Of a stretch of DNA of 60,000 nt, positions 1 through 11,703 are shown piece by piece (position 1 is the stretch's first letter; each line of letters opens with the position of its first letter). Source of the DNA: Cryptomeria japonica (taxonomy: Eukaryota; Streptophyta; Pinopsida; Cupressales; Cupressaceae); the NCBI RefSeq assembly GCF_030272615.1, contig NC_081410.1:568127152-568187151 (forward strand), written 5' to 3'. The position numbers were made by a program, and so were the translations under genes. Under the pieces are notes generated by a model. That model saw nothing but the letters and a program-made list of their open reading frames with translations. It made no database searches and was not told where the DNA came from.

Positions 1-601
1 AATCCTCTTTATGAAGATTTACCTTCTATTCTTTCTATTTCCCTCCTTTATAGAAATGAGACCCTAATGAATTATACCTTTTCCTCTCCTAAAGTTTATC
101 TTATGCATGAAGAAGTTTGTGTCCAAGAAGAGGATACCACTATCATTTCCTTCAATGAAATCCCTCTTAGGGATGAAGCATTGAATAATTACGAATCTCC
201 TCCCAAACATAACCTTGTCCATGAAAATACTTTGGTGCAAGAGGAACATGAATTAGAGACCTATTCTTCTCCTACATACTACTTTGTTAATCAGGACATT
301 TCAATGCAACATCATGATACTTGTTTTCTTAAGGCATGTCCCCCAAAATTTAAGAGAACTTCTTGACCTCCCAAATGGACATGAAGGTTGTTAATAAGGA
401 TTTGTATCTCCCTATAATGGTGAAAATTAGGGTTCCACCATTAGATGTAGTAAAACCTCTAATTTTGCTTACGAACCATTGCATTAGGTAAAGATATGAA
501 TTAGATAGATATAAACCTAATAGATCTAGATTCTATTCTAATTCCAAGGGGGTTTTGGATGAGCTTCTTCTTTCACTTGAGTTAAATTGAATTATTCAAG
601 A
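1..601 (+). pseudogene. Fragment of a gypsy-like polyprotein N-terminal region (host element D)
   Basis: The plus strand reads as a coding-like sequence that opens with Asn-Pro-Leu-Tyr-Glu-Asp, matching the Asn-Pro-Leu-Tyr-Glu-Glu stretch near the N-terminus of the pol-only protein of element A (about 24140-24165). A frame stays open from 67 to 366. Another coding-looking frame (VVNKDLYLP..., VPPLDVVKP..., VLDELLLSLEL) runs from about 385 to 590 with one internal stop, so the region is a decayed polyprotein fragment. It is cut by element C at 602 and seems to resume after 5219. No catalytic motif falls in this part. The assignment to a gypsy element rests on the shared N-terminal motif only and is moderate. 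Confidence 0.4.
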
Positions 602-1759
602 TGTTGAAATTAGGGTAAAGTGTTGGAAATGAAGGTAAAAACACAGAAATAGTGAGCTACAGTCATTAGATTGAGGCACGCACCTGGATGTAAGAAATAT
701 AAGAAGATTCAGACTTGATCCCCCCAAAAGCTCCAAAAATTCTTGGACTAGAGCGCCCGTTGCTCTGGTCCTCCTAACTTTTTGTACACCCAAAGGGGTC
801 GATTCATCTCTACAAATTATGTTGATTCTAAAGATTGCAGCTCCATACCTATTTCCTACACACAAAAAGAAGGGGAAATAGGTTGGGAATAGGGGTTTGC
901 CTAAGTCAAACCCCGGTTTAGGAATTAACCTTGATTGAAATGATGCAAATACTAAAATAAATAATGAAAAGATATACCTCAGATCTGCAATAATTGAATG
1001 CTTTGCTTCTTGAATGTAATCATATATGTTGTATGAAATGGCATGCACATGACAAAACTCTAATCACACACACATTCTTGCATATGAATGTTGTAATTTA
1101 CTCCAAAATGGTTGAATGAAGGAAATACAACCTTGAAGATCTCTAGAAACAGAATGCAAGAATGCTTGATTGCTTGGAGAGATTGATTGCTTAGTCTTAG
1201 AATTTCTTAGATGAAAATGAGTTGAGAAGGATGCCTTATATAGGGATTTCATGATTAAAATCAGCTTTAGGCCAACCTAGAATTGATATATTTTTGCATG
1301 AAGCTGGATTTAAATATTATAATACCACCAAAACATGATCCTGAAATTCAGGGAGAAAAACTAGGAAACGAATCAAATCATTCTGGTTTGAGCAACTTTT
1401 TTTTTCAAATTTTTAAGGATGCAAGGTATCATGATTACAAACTAAATCCCAACTTGGTGCAACAATTCAAGGTGTTTAGATATGCGAAATTGGGTATTGA
1501 AGGTCGAAATAGGACCTAATTAGGGCTTTGATGACTTAATTAATAAAAAGGATAAAATAAAAAAGGGGCACACTTAGGGTTAAGGGCCCAATTTTATGAT
1601 GTGTGGAGTGATAAAATAGGATTTTAGATTTAATTAAATTAATTAATTAAATGCTTAAAGGGAATTTTAAATTGAAAATACAACACACTAAGGCGGGTGC
1701 TAAACCTAAGCGTGGAATTGTACCACCCAAATTAAGGGTGTACAATTTATGATGCTACA
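602..1759 (-). repeat. 3' LTR of element C
   Basis: About 1.16 kb, read on the minus strand. It contains a GGACC...AGTCC-bounded GC-rich motif near 742-768 that is absent from the other, shorter LTR. From about 820 onward it aligns with 4290-5219 throughout. The 602 boundary was chosen because a TG dinucleotide there begins a short string (TGTTGAAAT) also found at 4247. Confidence 0.6.
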
Positions 1760-4246
1760 TTCAACCCCCACTTTAGTGGAGTATGAGCTTACGATCATAC
1801 TCTCTGTAAAGTAGAAAGATGAGATGAGAGAGAGGAGAAAACATGAGCATAATCACTAGGTGATAAGACTTCAATAATTTTGAGGAACCAAGTCCCCAAT
1901 CTTAAGATCTTAACTCACACAATCATATGCAAGGACACATAACACAAGGGGTTAGTACTAAAAACAAGACCTCAAGTCAACTAGTTGAAGAGACCTCGAT
2001 GATAAAAATGTCTCAACAACTAATATCATTCTTGAAAAATACCATCTCAAGAACACAAGTGATCACATAAAAGAGAAAAGCACAGACCATCCATGAACTA
2101 CAAATAGCAAAGCTATGAGCTCATGTGAAGAGAAGAGAGGAGCATGATTGCACCCTAGATGTGGTTTTCTAGATGATCCATGAGAAGAATTATGAGAGAT
2201 GACATATATACTCGCCCCTACATGTGTTTTTCTAGTAGACCCATGTTGGGGAGGAGAGTAGGAATAATCTAGTCATGTTCTGCTAGTTCCACTCATCCTT
2301 GTGCGTAATTGCAAGTGATGTCTAGTCTAGTTTCAAGTGTATAGCACCCCGTATAAGAGTTTTTTTTCCCTTGGTTTCAATCATGCATCAACCTGTTTAA
2401 GACATGTATTGTAAATGCAAATGTCAATTGGCAATTATGTGTAAATTCCAAGGGGCGAATGACAGATACATGTCTGGTTTCAAGGACATCCCATGTAAGA
2501 GTTTATTTACTCTAGTTTCGGATGTGAAGCATCTTGAACTAAGAGTTTGTTTACTTTGGTTTTGAGAATGAACACCCTATCTAAGACATACAAAAAATAT
2601 GGTACAATATGGTACAAAGGGAGTGATATGGGTGCTCCCCCCCCTCCCCCCCTTAAGATGCCAACATAGCCCTATGTTGATGTCTTAAGGAATTTAGAAA
2701 CAAGGATACCCGCCTTCAACACCAAGGAGATATCCATTAGGAAACAATGTTCATAAATCCAAGCTAAAGAGGGAATACTCTTATAAGCAAGGATAAGATA
2801 GTTGAAAAAGAGATATCTTGCAACAAGTGTAAATGGGATCCTTGGAGGAAAAGATATCTTTGCTCAAAAGAGAGCTTCCTCCAAGAGGAATTTCTTGAAC
2901 AAACATAACATCTTCTACCAAGAGAAGGGAAGGAGAACAAGAAAGCATAACTTCCCCTATTGCTAGGTGAAAGGGATTCTTGATGAAGGATGAGACACTT
3001 TTGAACCAATGTGAGGGGTAAGTTTATGATAGATATACATTTCCAAGTGTAAAAGAGGTTGTAGCTAAGGACATACACCTCTTGCATAAGAGATAATCGT
3101 TGAGAAAACAACAACTTCACATAAGGAATGACATCAAATCATAAGCAAATGCCACTCAACAAAGAAAAAGTGGATCCTCAGAAAGCATAAGAGAGAGATC
3201 ATTTCCCCTCGAGTGTAGGGACAATGAGACTCTAAGGAGAGATTAAACATAAGCAAATGCACAATATACTCACATGAATGAACATCTAATGCAAGAAAAT
3301 ATATTAATATATGTTAATTGCAGCTCTAAGGAAGAGGTAATCTCAAAGAGAAAGAGAAAGAGAAAGAGAAAACTAGAAGAAGGATCACAAACTCCCTTAA
3401 GGAGAGATTAATCATAAGAGATATATAAATCCATACAAGAAAGGACATCAAAGTATGAAAAATGCAACCCCTAAAGGAAATAGTGAAACCATGAAAGAAG
3501 ATGGGACAATATTCATGCCCCCCAAGCATAGAGACAAGAATGAATAAACTATAATGTTGCTCAATAAGTATGATTACACCTAAAATTGTACCACCATGAA
3601 TGACAATGAGACCCTAATAGGAAAACTAACTATGTCACATAGCGAGGAGAAACATAATAGGAACTTGAATTTTATTTGAAATGATCACGAAAAATATGCC
3701 ATCCATCGTCACCTATTACTTTTATGTTATTCTTATGGTCTTTAGAATAACAAACTAGGAATCTAGATTTTGAAATAATCTGGAAGGGAACTTTAAATTT
3801 TGGATATGAACTGGGAGGAGCCAGGTGATGGGCACCTTGGTCCTGAGAAGGACCAAGGCATTGGGTGCCTTGGTATTGAGGGCTAGAGCATTGGTCCTTT
3901 AGTCTCGAGGACCAGGGCACTGGACGCCTCGGTCTTGAGGACCCGAGTGCTAGATGCCCTGGTCATGGGATAGGGGTGTTAGGCACCCTAGTCCCTGGGT
4001 ACCAGACTTAATTTTACAGTAGAGAAGTGAAATGGAGTTATCATGAAGAGGATTGGACAAAACATTAGCTTGTTGGGATGCTATATAGGAATGAGAAGAT
4101 ATAAATTCACTAGACAATGGAGGAGGGGAAGTCAAAAAAGGAAGAGGCTGGGAACCTATCTTTTCATTAGAAAACTCTAAATTATCATGACTTTCAAGAC
4201 TTTGTTGCACACATCCTAAACCATGTCCCTTGTATCCATGTGTAGA
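1760..4246 (-). other. Internal region of element C, no gene
   Basis: No coding region is visible. The stretch 2560-3550, read on the minus strand, matches the plus-strand sequences on both sides of the hAT element: about 6285-6560 on the left and 40960-41060 on the right. Shared strings include CTTGTCTCTATGCTTGGGG and GGTTGCAAGATAT-like sequences. It is therefore an inverted, diverged copy of the interior of host element D. A purine-rich (AGAGAA)n tract lies at about 3345-3372. Confidence 0.5.
3833..4012. repeat. GC-rich minisatellite with GGACC/GGTCC borders
   Basis: Diverged tandem units of roughly 25-35 bp are built from GGTCC...GGACC and variants of GGGTGCCTTGGT. The same type of unit recurs in the LTRs of elements A and B and in an intron of the antisense gene of A. 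The units are degenerate here, which suits an old element. Confidence 0.6.
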
Positions 4247-5219
4247 TGTTGAAATGTGTAGAGGAGAGGGTTCATTCTTAGTATCAAAATTATGTTGATT
4301 TTGAAGATTACAGCTCCATACCTATTTCCTGCACACAAAAAGAAGGGGAAATAGGTTGGGAATAGGGGTTTGCCTAAGTCAAACCCCGATTTAGGAATTA
4401 ACCTTGATTGAAATATGCAAATAATGAAATAAATAATGGAAATATATACCTCAGATCTACAATGACCGATAATGATGCTTTGCTTCTTCAATGTAATCAC
4501 ATATGTTGTATGAAATGGCATGCACATGAAAAAACTCTAATCACACACACAAGCTTGGATATTAATGTTGTAATTTGCTCCACAATGATCGAATGAAGGA
4601 AATACAACCTTAAAGATCTCTAGAAATGGATGCAAGAATGCTTGATTGCTTGGAGAGATTGATTTCTCAGAGTCTGAGAATTGCTTAGATGAAAATGAGT
4701 TGAGAAGGATATTTATATAGGAATTTCATGATTAAAATCACCTTTAGGCTGACCTAGAATTGATATATTTTCACATAAAGTTAGATTTAAACATTATAAT
4801 ACTACCAAAACATGATCCCGAAATTTGGGGAGAAAAACTCGGGACGAGAGTGAATCATTTTGGTCTGACCAACTTTTTCTCAAATTTTTAGGGATGCGAG
4901 GTATCGTTATTACAAAGTAAATCCCAACTCAGTGTGACAATTCAAGGTGCTTAGATATGCGAAATCGAGCCTTGAAGGTCAAAATATGACTTAGTTAGGG
5001 CTTTGATGAATGAATTAATTAAAAGGGTAAAATAAAAAGAGGCACAATTAGAGTTAAGGGCCCAATTTTATGATGTGTGGAGTGATAAAAGAGGATTTTA
5101 GATTTAATTAAATTCTTAGAGGGAATTTAAAATGCAAAATGAAACACACTAAGGCAGGTGCTAACCTAAGCGTGGAATTGTACCACCCAAATTAAGGGTG
5201 TACAATTTACGACACCACA
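4247..5219 (-). repeat. 5' LTR of element C (shortened)
   Basis: About 0.97 kb, homologous to 602-1759 but lacking roughly 200 bp near its minus-strand 3' end, including the GC-rich motif. Read on the minus strand it begins TGTGGTGTCGTAAATTGTAC at 5219. No convincing primer-binding site was identified next to it. Confidence 0.55.
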
Positions 5220-6583
5220 CCCCTAATAAATATCAATCATTTTTTTTCCATTCATCCTTTTGGTGCTTTGGAATATGATTATAGTACCAATCTCATTAAG
5301 GTTTGTGATAAAATTCCCTCCCCAATACAATTTTATACACATTTCAATCTTGACTTTGACATTCTTTCTAAACAAGAATATAGTGGACATGATATATAAA
5401 TCAATGTCCCTATAAATCTTATATCTTATGGCATAAGTTTTCCTACTTCTTTCTTATCTACACACATTTATTCACATGACATGAGAATAGTGCCTAATCA
5501 CTCTCCTTTCTTTAGAGAAGACCAAAGATTTTCAACACTCCTAGGAGACTATTTGATTGCTCTTTCACCTTTACAAGTTATGGAACTTTTCAAATTGACT
5601 ATACAAATTTCTTCTTTTGTGCTTATTATCTTATGTATGGTCTTACTTCCATTGGTTGTATAACTTTCAGCCTATCATATTCTACTTCTTCATTCAATCT
5701 ATAATGTAACTAAATAATGTTAGTGGCTATTAGTTTCTCCTCACTATGTGACACTAGTAGCTTACCTATTGGGGGTTCATTGTCATTCATGGTGGTACAA
5801 TTTCATGTGCAATCATACTTTGGTAGCAACATAATAGCCCATTTTTGTATCTTGTCTTGTCTCAATACTATGGGGCAAGATTCCTTTTCTAATAGTTTCC
5901 TCTCTTAAGGATCAAAATTTCCCTTTGTTGAAGATGTGTCTTCTATAATGATCTCTTCTTGATTGAGGAGGTGAATCTCCTTGTCGAAGATCCCCTCCAT
6001 CTTATTGGAACAAGTATCCCTGATGAGGATCTTATCCTTTCTTTAGAAATATGAATTCTTGATTAGGAAGTCTTCCTAAGTGTTTAAAGTCTATGATTAT
6101 TCACTGAATCTTCCTCTTTCTTAAGGACCCACTTTCCATTTATTGATTAGTATCTTTTGTAATCAACCCTTCTATATTGTGGATGTGCATGTCCTTATTG
6201 AGGATCCCATCCCTCTTATAGGAAAATGTATCCATGATGAGGATATTTTCCTTATTATAGAAGAGTGTGTCTTTTATAAATGATCTCTCTTTGGTTCCTT
6301 GTCTCTATGCTTGGGGAACAAGAATAGTATCTCAATCTTCTCTTTTTGTCATAGATTGCCTTTTTCCCTTGCCGAGTTGCATCTTTCATAACTTGAGGTC
6401 CTTTCTTACATATACTGGTCCTTCATGTGAGTACATATGTGTCCCTTGGTTGGGACTTGTTCTTTGTTTGAAATGGTAAGTCTTTTTATGAACAATGTCT
6501 CCTCACTAAATGCTTTCAATCCCTCACTAAGAATCTACTTTTTCCTAGCAATGGGGAAGGTGTGTATTCTTAGTCCTCTTCTC
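5220..6583 (+). other. Interior of host element D, left of the hAT insertion
   Basis: No intact gene is visible. Short open stretches such as 5481-5663 and 6267-6479 have no recognisable domain. The sequence from about 5900 onward is the inverted relative of 2560-3550 in element C, which identifies it as LTR-retrotransposon interior. The same element continues on the far side of the hAT at 40871. Confidence 0.45.
6576..6583. repeat. hAT target-site duplication, left copy
   Basis: CTCTTCTC, identical to 40871-40878, directly outside the terminal inverted repeat. Confidence 0.7.
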
Positions 6584-6599
6584 CAGGGATAACTTTAAG
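6584..6599 (+). repeat. hAT terminal inverted repeat, left
   Basis: CAGGGATAACTTTAAG pairs with the inverted right end at 11 of 16 positions, including the first three bases and the ACTTTA block. Confidence 0.65.
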
Positions 6600-7020
6600 A
6601 AACCCCCCCGGGAAACTGTGTAAAATCCTGGCGAATCAGACATTATTTTCGGGGAGAAATTTTCATATCGATGGCAAAAAAAAATTTAAAATGAGGAAAA
6701 ATTTATTTTGAATTGGTGATTTTTTTTCTAGGGTACGAAAATGCCATAAATTTCTGGCGAATAATACCTTGTTCTATGGGAAAAATATTTATTGTGGGAG
6801 GTGAATAATTATTGTTAAAAGGAGCAAATATATAATTGTATGAGCGAAAAATTTTACTCCAAAGGAAAACTTATTTAAGTGTATTGGCGATTTTTATCCA
6901 CCGCTTGAAAATTATTTAAGTGTATTGGTGATTTTTATCCACCGCTTGAAAATTATTTTATTTGTTTTGGCGAATATTTTGTTATTTATGGTACAATATA
7001 TAATTCATTGGTGATTTCAT
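6600..7020 (+). promoter_or_regulatory. Left subterminal motif cluster of the hAT
   Basis: Several copies of TGGCGAAT or one-base variants (TTGGCGAT, TTGGTGAT) occur near 6611, 6754, 6882, 6929, 6969 and 7008. A 47-bp segment is tandemly repeated at about 6865-6955. hAT transposases are known to bind short repeated subterminal motifs. The same motif clusters at the right end, so this is the likely transposase-binding region. Confidence 0.55.
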
Positions 7021-7627
7021 AAATTCATTGCCATTAATAGACATCACATCACATCACATAATACATTGAGTTCGGACTCTGCACGATGTATCAATAAGCA
7101 CAGCCTCTTTGACACGTAAAGGGTGACACATACCTAAAATCTATCAATGATTTTAAACTGTTCAATGATCATAGATCAATGGTTGAAGTTTTATTTTGGC
7201 CCAATTTTCTAAAGAGAACATAGCTCACCAGAAAGTGCCCGGAATGCAATTGTATTCAATAGACACGTATCAAATGTCATGAATCACAATCGATAATTTT
7301 GTTCATTTAATATATATCTATTCACTTATGACAATCCACTCTGTCCCCATGACTTCCAATGTGATACTTGCCAATTTGGTACTGGTTCATAGCTGTTTCC
7401 ATTTTCACACAATAGTGCATTTATGGGAAAGATTTGCAGAGATATGAAAGATTTAAATTTTTTTATAGCAATTAATATTGTTAAAAAAGTAATTATTACA
7501 ATCAAGAGCTTCAACAATTTATATACGATCTTTGCTTCTTTCATCTTCAATTAGACTTTGCTCACGGTATTTTAGGTTTATAGGCTCACTGCTCAGGTTG
7601 TTTAATTTGTTAATCTGTTTTCTCAAG

Positions 7628-8203
7628 ATGGACACTCCCATCCACTTGAGAAGCATTTCTGCAGAGGACCAGAGGGCCTTTCTAGGCTTCGTTAGAGACC
7701 CAACCCTCCAATCAGTCTGGAAGGAGGTTGGGTCGTTCACCAATGAGGCTGTGCGGATGGTGCTGGGCAAAGAATTTCTGCGAAATGAAAATAGGTACCG
7801 TGTTAACACAGACCTTACATCCCGCTTCTTAGCATCTCTTCTGGACCTGGGAGGAGACAAGGTGGATATGCTGATGCTGTTGAGGAAGGTTTTTAAGGAA
7901 GACTTCCTCAGAGATGATATTACTCTTGTTGTTCTTGTAGAAGTAGGGGTGGGGATCCCTTGGGCGAGTGATTTATCCAAGCTTCTCCTCCCTAACCAAA
8001 CATTGTCAGTGGTCAGGCAACCGTTTCTCCTAAACCTGAATGTGGAGCAGCTGATGCGTCACAGAAAATGGGCGTGGATTGGCAGGGACTTCCTCCGTAA
8101 ATGGTTCCTCCTGGACGACTTTCCAAACTACATGTGGATTGAAGAATTCTTTCAGCTTATGCTGTCTGAAGAATTCTACATGAAAGGAGGGCCAGATTCT
8201 TAG
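7628..8203 (+). CDS. Uncharacterised 191-residue protein
   Basis: I do not recognise the family. The ATG at 7628 opens a protein starting Met-Asp-Thr-Pro-Ile; the frame is open upstream to 7532 without another ATG. The composition looks like a real, soluble, mostly helical protein, with a Trp-rich C-terminal part (about residues 140-180) and an acidic or glycine-rich end. There is no membrane segment or known motif. Codon use differs from the AT-rich surroundings: the ORF is clearly richer in G and C. It lies about 1 kb inside the left hAT end, so it could be hAT cargo, an exon of a larger captured gene, or a remnant. A spliced structure cannot be excluded. Confidence 0.45.
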   Translation: MDTPIHLRSISAEDQRAFLGFVRDPTLQSVWKEVGSFTNEAVRMVLGKEFLRNENRYRVNTDLTSRFLASLLDLGGDKVDMLMLLRKVFKEDFLRDDITLVVLVEVGVGIPWASDLSKLLLPNQTLSVVRQPFLLNLNVEQLMRHRKWAWIGRDFLRKWFLLDDFPNYMWIEEFFQLMLSEEFYMKGGPDS

Positions 8204-8851
8204 GGCAAAATTGTAAACAATTCCACTACCTGTGCCCTAGCCCTGCCCCCCTGTAGTTTTTTTTCCCTATGTCCTTGAACCCTAATAGGTTGCCAGTGGC
8301 TCACTCATTTTGGCTTTTAAGTTTTTGGGGGACTCAAGTCTCAGATGAAATAATTGTGAATTTCAAAAGCATAAATATTAATGATAATTTTTCAAATTTC
8401 AGTTTGTTTCACTTTGCCTCTTACAGTCTTATGGATATAAAAATGCTTTCTATAATTCTATTTCATTTTTATTAATTAATTTCTTTCAAATGCTTTTTGT
8501 ATATGAGCTATGTTATTTCAATTATTTGGTAAACAATGGAAATAAATTTAATATCGTGATCTTTTTATGTAATGCTATAAAAAAAATAAATTCAATTCGT
8601 TCCATTAATTATTTGTACATTGATTATGGTTGATTATAATTTTATAAATATATACTATATAGTCATTCAAACTACAAAATTTCAAAAGTTGCAAGATACA
8701 AAAGTTTATCGGTAAAGGTTTTTTCATTCAATTAATTGAAAAGTTTCAAGATACGAAATTTGCCCATAGCTTATAGCAAGCAGACAAAAAAACTAGTTCA
8801 TTGCCGATAGGCCGCTCACTCAGTCTCACTATCCCCCTAGGTCGCCTCCTC

Positions 8852-9460
8852 CTAGTCCCTTCCCTCCTCGGAGGTTGATGCTTTGGCTTTCCCTTTTGCA
8901 GCTTCAACTTTCATTTTTAGAATGCAGTTTAGGAACCTGAAGTCGGGGTCGCCCTCCAAGCTTGCCAGTAGTTGTATTGCCCTTCCTTCTTCAACCCTAT
9001 CTCTCAATGCCCTACCAACCTCCATCCTTGCCACCACATGCAAAGCATTCAGGACTTCATCCACCCTCGTTAATTTAACAAAGAGTTTCATCGCTTCCCA
9101 CCCCACTCGGGCTCGTTCACGATACTGGTATTTGATTTCATCCTCTGGGCCATGAATAAAAGGAAGCAATTCCTCCTAGTCGTCCCCTTCCTTAATTCGA
9201 ATGCCAACTCCCGACACCACTCACTCCAAGATTGAATCCAGGTTAATCAAAAACTCCCCATCAATCAATTTGACCAATGTGAGTTTTACCTTTTCCACTT
9301 CCAGTTTGAATTCACAAGCCCACGCCATAATCAGAGAGTAAACCTCCATGTTAGTTCGATACTGGTGACTGATATGTGCCACCTCCTCCACAAGCATCAG
9401 TCGAGCTACCGCCCACAACTTCTCCTCCTTAAACCTGAACAGTCCTTACATTCATTTATC
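8852..9460 (-). pseudogene. Decayed uncharacterised coding region
   Basis: One minus-strand frame is coding-like from about 9460 to 8852. It is helical and rich in Glu, Arg and Ala, with strings such as VARLMLVEEVAHISHQYR and LHVVARMEVGRALRDRVEEG, and ends in a Ser/Glu-rich tail. It is broken by stops at about 9221 and 9176, leaving 65-residue and 105-residue pieces in the same frame. The base composition is G+C-rich compared with its surroundings, as for the 7628-8203 ORF, and the two could derive from one captured gene region. I recognise no domain. Confidence 0.4.
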
Positions 9461-10340
9461 AGATACTTTGCCCAAAAAGGGCACCAACTTCTTGTTTGTT
9501 AGAAGTGTGAAATTGGCCTCCATTGTCACCTGCAATTTCAAAATCACTTCCTGCAAAAAATGTCTTACAAAAGGTACGATTCTACGAACTACAGATTTGT
9601 TCTGCAGCTGCTTCAAAGCAAAAAGTGGTACACAGATCAAAAGGTAAAAAAATTAGCCTCCGTCTTATAGGCCGGGTAATGAATGTGCACGATAAGACAT
9701 TAATGCCATGAAATCATGAAAAAGATTTCCTGCCATCCTCCCCTTCCTCCTTTCGTGCGACATGCCGCAGACAACTCCTTGTGCAACAATTAATCACCAC
9801 CTTGGCATTTGTACTTTCCAAATTTGCTCGCCTTAACAGGTTGAGGACTGCAGTTGCACATTTTTTTAAATTAATAGACTAAATTTATGTTGAACTTTTA
9901 TATATATTTTTAAACTATTTTTGAAAATTATATATCGTAAACATATTTTCAAAGAATTTTGTTAAACTTTAAATTAATATTTTAGATTTAATATTGAATG
10001 TTTTCTTTTTAATATTAAACTTTTACCTTTCAAATTGCATATCAAAATTTATATTTTTATTTAGTTATTTGTTTTATTCTAGAAACCAAGTTTCATGTTT
10101 TATACTATTTTTGAATTTCAAATTTTTACAAATAATATTAACATTATATTTAATAGTTATCTCAAACTATTGCACATCTTTAATTACAATTAATATTAAC
10201 ATTATATTTAATAGTTATCTCAAACTATTGCCCCGAATTGAACATTTTAAATTTAATTAAATAGAATTAAGTTTATAGTTTATAGAGTCATAGACTATAA
10301 ATCTCTTTTTCGGGCGGAATTTTAAAATGATTAAATAGAC
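9461..10340. other. AT-rich intergenic stretch in the hAT
   Basis: No supported gene. From 9860 the sequence is very AT-rich with short direct repeats; an ATTAATATTAACATTATATTTAATAGTTATCTCAAACTATTG-type segment occurs twice between 10130 and 10230. Confidence 0.5.
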
Positions 10341-10352
10341 TTTAAAAACAGA

Positions 10353-11165
10353 CCTGAAAAGTAACACGAGTATGGTGACGTGCCAGAAAAATGGCAGAAG
10401 TCATGGGACCCACTTCATCTTAAACAGGTACCATCAATCGTTGGATGAACAAAGATCAACGGCTAGGGTGGATTTCGGTCCGAATGTGGGGGAACACCTT
10501 TCAGAGAACTTCGCCCGGAATTGGACATTTTAAATTTAATTAAATATAATTAAGTCTATAAAGCTTTTTTTTAGGTGGAGGCTTAAAATGATTAAATAGA
10601 CTAAAAATCAAACCTGATAAGTGACATGAGTATGGTGACGTGCCAGAAAAATGGCAAAAGTCGTGGGACCCACTACATCTTAAAACAGGTACCATCGATC
10701 GTCGGATGAACAAAGATCAACGGCTTAGGGTGGATTTCGGGGCGAATGTGGGAAGTGAACAGATTTCTGAGAACTTTTCCCAAAAAAGTGACATGAGTAT
10801 GGTGACGTGCCTGAAAACTGGCAGAAGTGATGGGACCCACGACAACTGACAACAGGTACCATTGTCCGTTGGATGAGCGAAGATCAATGACTTAGGGTGG
10901 AATTCAGCCCGAATGTGGGAAGTGAACACATTTGGGAGAACTTCACCCAGAATTGAAACGTTTTAAATTTAATTAAATATAAGTAAGTCTGTAAAGCACT
11001 TTTTTGGACGGAAGTTTAAAATTATTAAACAGACTTAAAAAATAGACCCGTAAAGTCACAAAATGTACCTTGGTCCCTCGTCCGTTGGATGAGCAAAGAT
11101 CAACGACTTAGGGTGGATTTTGGCCCGAATGTGGGAAGTGAACACATTTGGGAGAACTTCGCCCA
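10353..11165 (+). repeat. Four diverged tandem repeats upstream of the large hAT-borne gene
   Basis: A unit of about 150-260 bp occurs at roughly 10353, 10612, 10786 and (partial) 11045. The first three contain GTATGGTGACGTGCC, then a GGGACCCAC and ACAGGTACCAT block. All four carry a GGATGA(A/G)C(A/G)AAGATCAA block and a CGAATGTGGG tail. The ACGT core repeated three times resembles a bZIP site, and GGGACCCAC resembles a TCP-type site, but regulation is inference only. The units end about 540 bp before the ATG at 11704. Confidence 0.65.
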
Positions 11166-11188
11166 GAATTGAACGTATTACATTTAAT

Positions 11189-11370
11189 GTCCTCAGAATT
11201 TATACTGAAGTAGTGAATGTTTTGTCCTTCGGCATCAAATAGTTATTAATAATAATTAATAAAATTACAACATGATTCTTAATGTCCTCAGAATTTATAC
11301 TGAAGTAATGAATTTTTTGTCCTTAGGCATCGAATAGTTATTAATAGTAATTAATAAAATTACAACATGA
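11189..11370 (+). repeat. Tandem duplication of about 91 bp
   Basis: Two head-to-tail copies begin TGTCCTCAGAATTTATACTG (11189 and 11280) and end in AAAATTACAACATGATTC. They differ by a few substitutions and lie directly upstream of the 11704 gene. Confidence 0.7.
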
Positions 11371-11703
11371 TTCCTGATATTTTGCCCTTTAGGTTTTACT
11401 TTTCTACTTTTTAGAGTTTTCAAAATAAGAGACTCGTAAATCATATTCGTCTTTCATTTCTTGGATAAACCTATAAATCGAGGGAGATTCAGAAACAACT
11501 ACTAGATTGAGGAATGCAAGTTGCAACAGAGACTGTCTGCGCCAATCTAGTGAAATAGAAATTCCAATTTCCGGGTAAAATCTAGAACACCTACATCCCA
11601 ACTTTTTTGCTTTTGGTAATCTCGTGGTCCGATTTGAGGGTTAACATTTTCAGGTTTTTATCTAGCATTATTTTGAATTATTGACAATAATAGTGATGGG
11701 AAA

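Larger units (their letters stand above)
602..5219 (-). mobile_element. Element C: non-coding LTR retrotransposon in minus orientation
   Basis: Two homologous segments (602-1759 and 4247-5219) lie in direct orientation around a 2.5-kb interior. On the minus strand each starts TGT(A/G)G(C/T)(A/G)TC(A/G)TAAATTGTAC, matching the LTR start of element A (TGTAGCGTCGTAAATTGTAC). A minus-strand polypurine tract, AAAGTGGGGGTTGAA (1774-1760), abuts the 602-1759 copy, which makes it the 3' LTR. The interior has no long ORF and no gag or pol motif, so this is a non-autonomous, LARD-like member of the A/B superfamily. I could not find a matching target duplication, so the outer ends are approximate. Confidence 0.65.

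Noticed and set aside
602-5224. A 5-bp target duplication for element C
   Set aside because: Left flank CAAGA and right flank CCCCT do not match under the boundaries I can defend.
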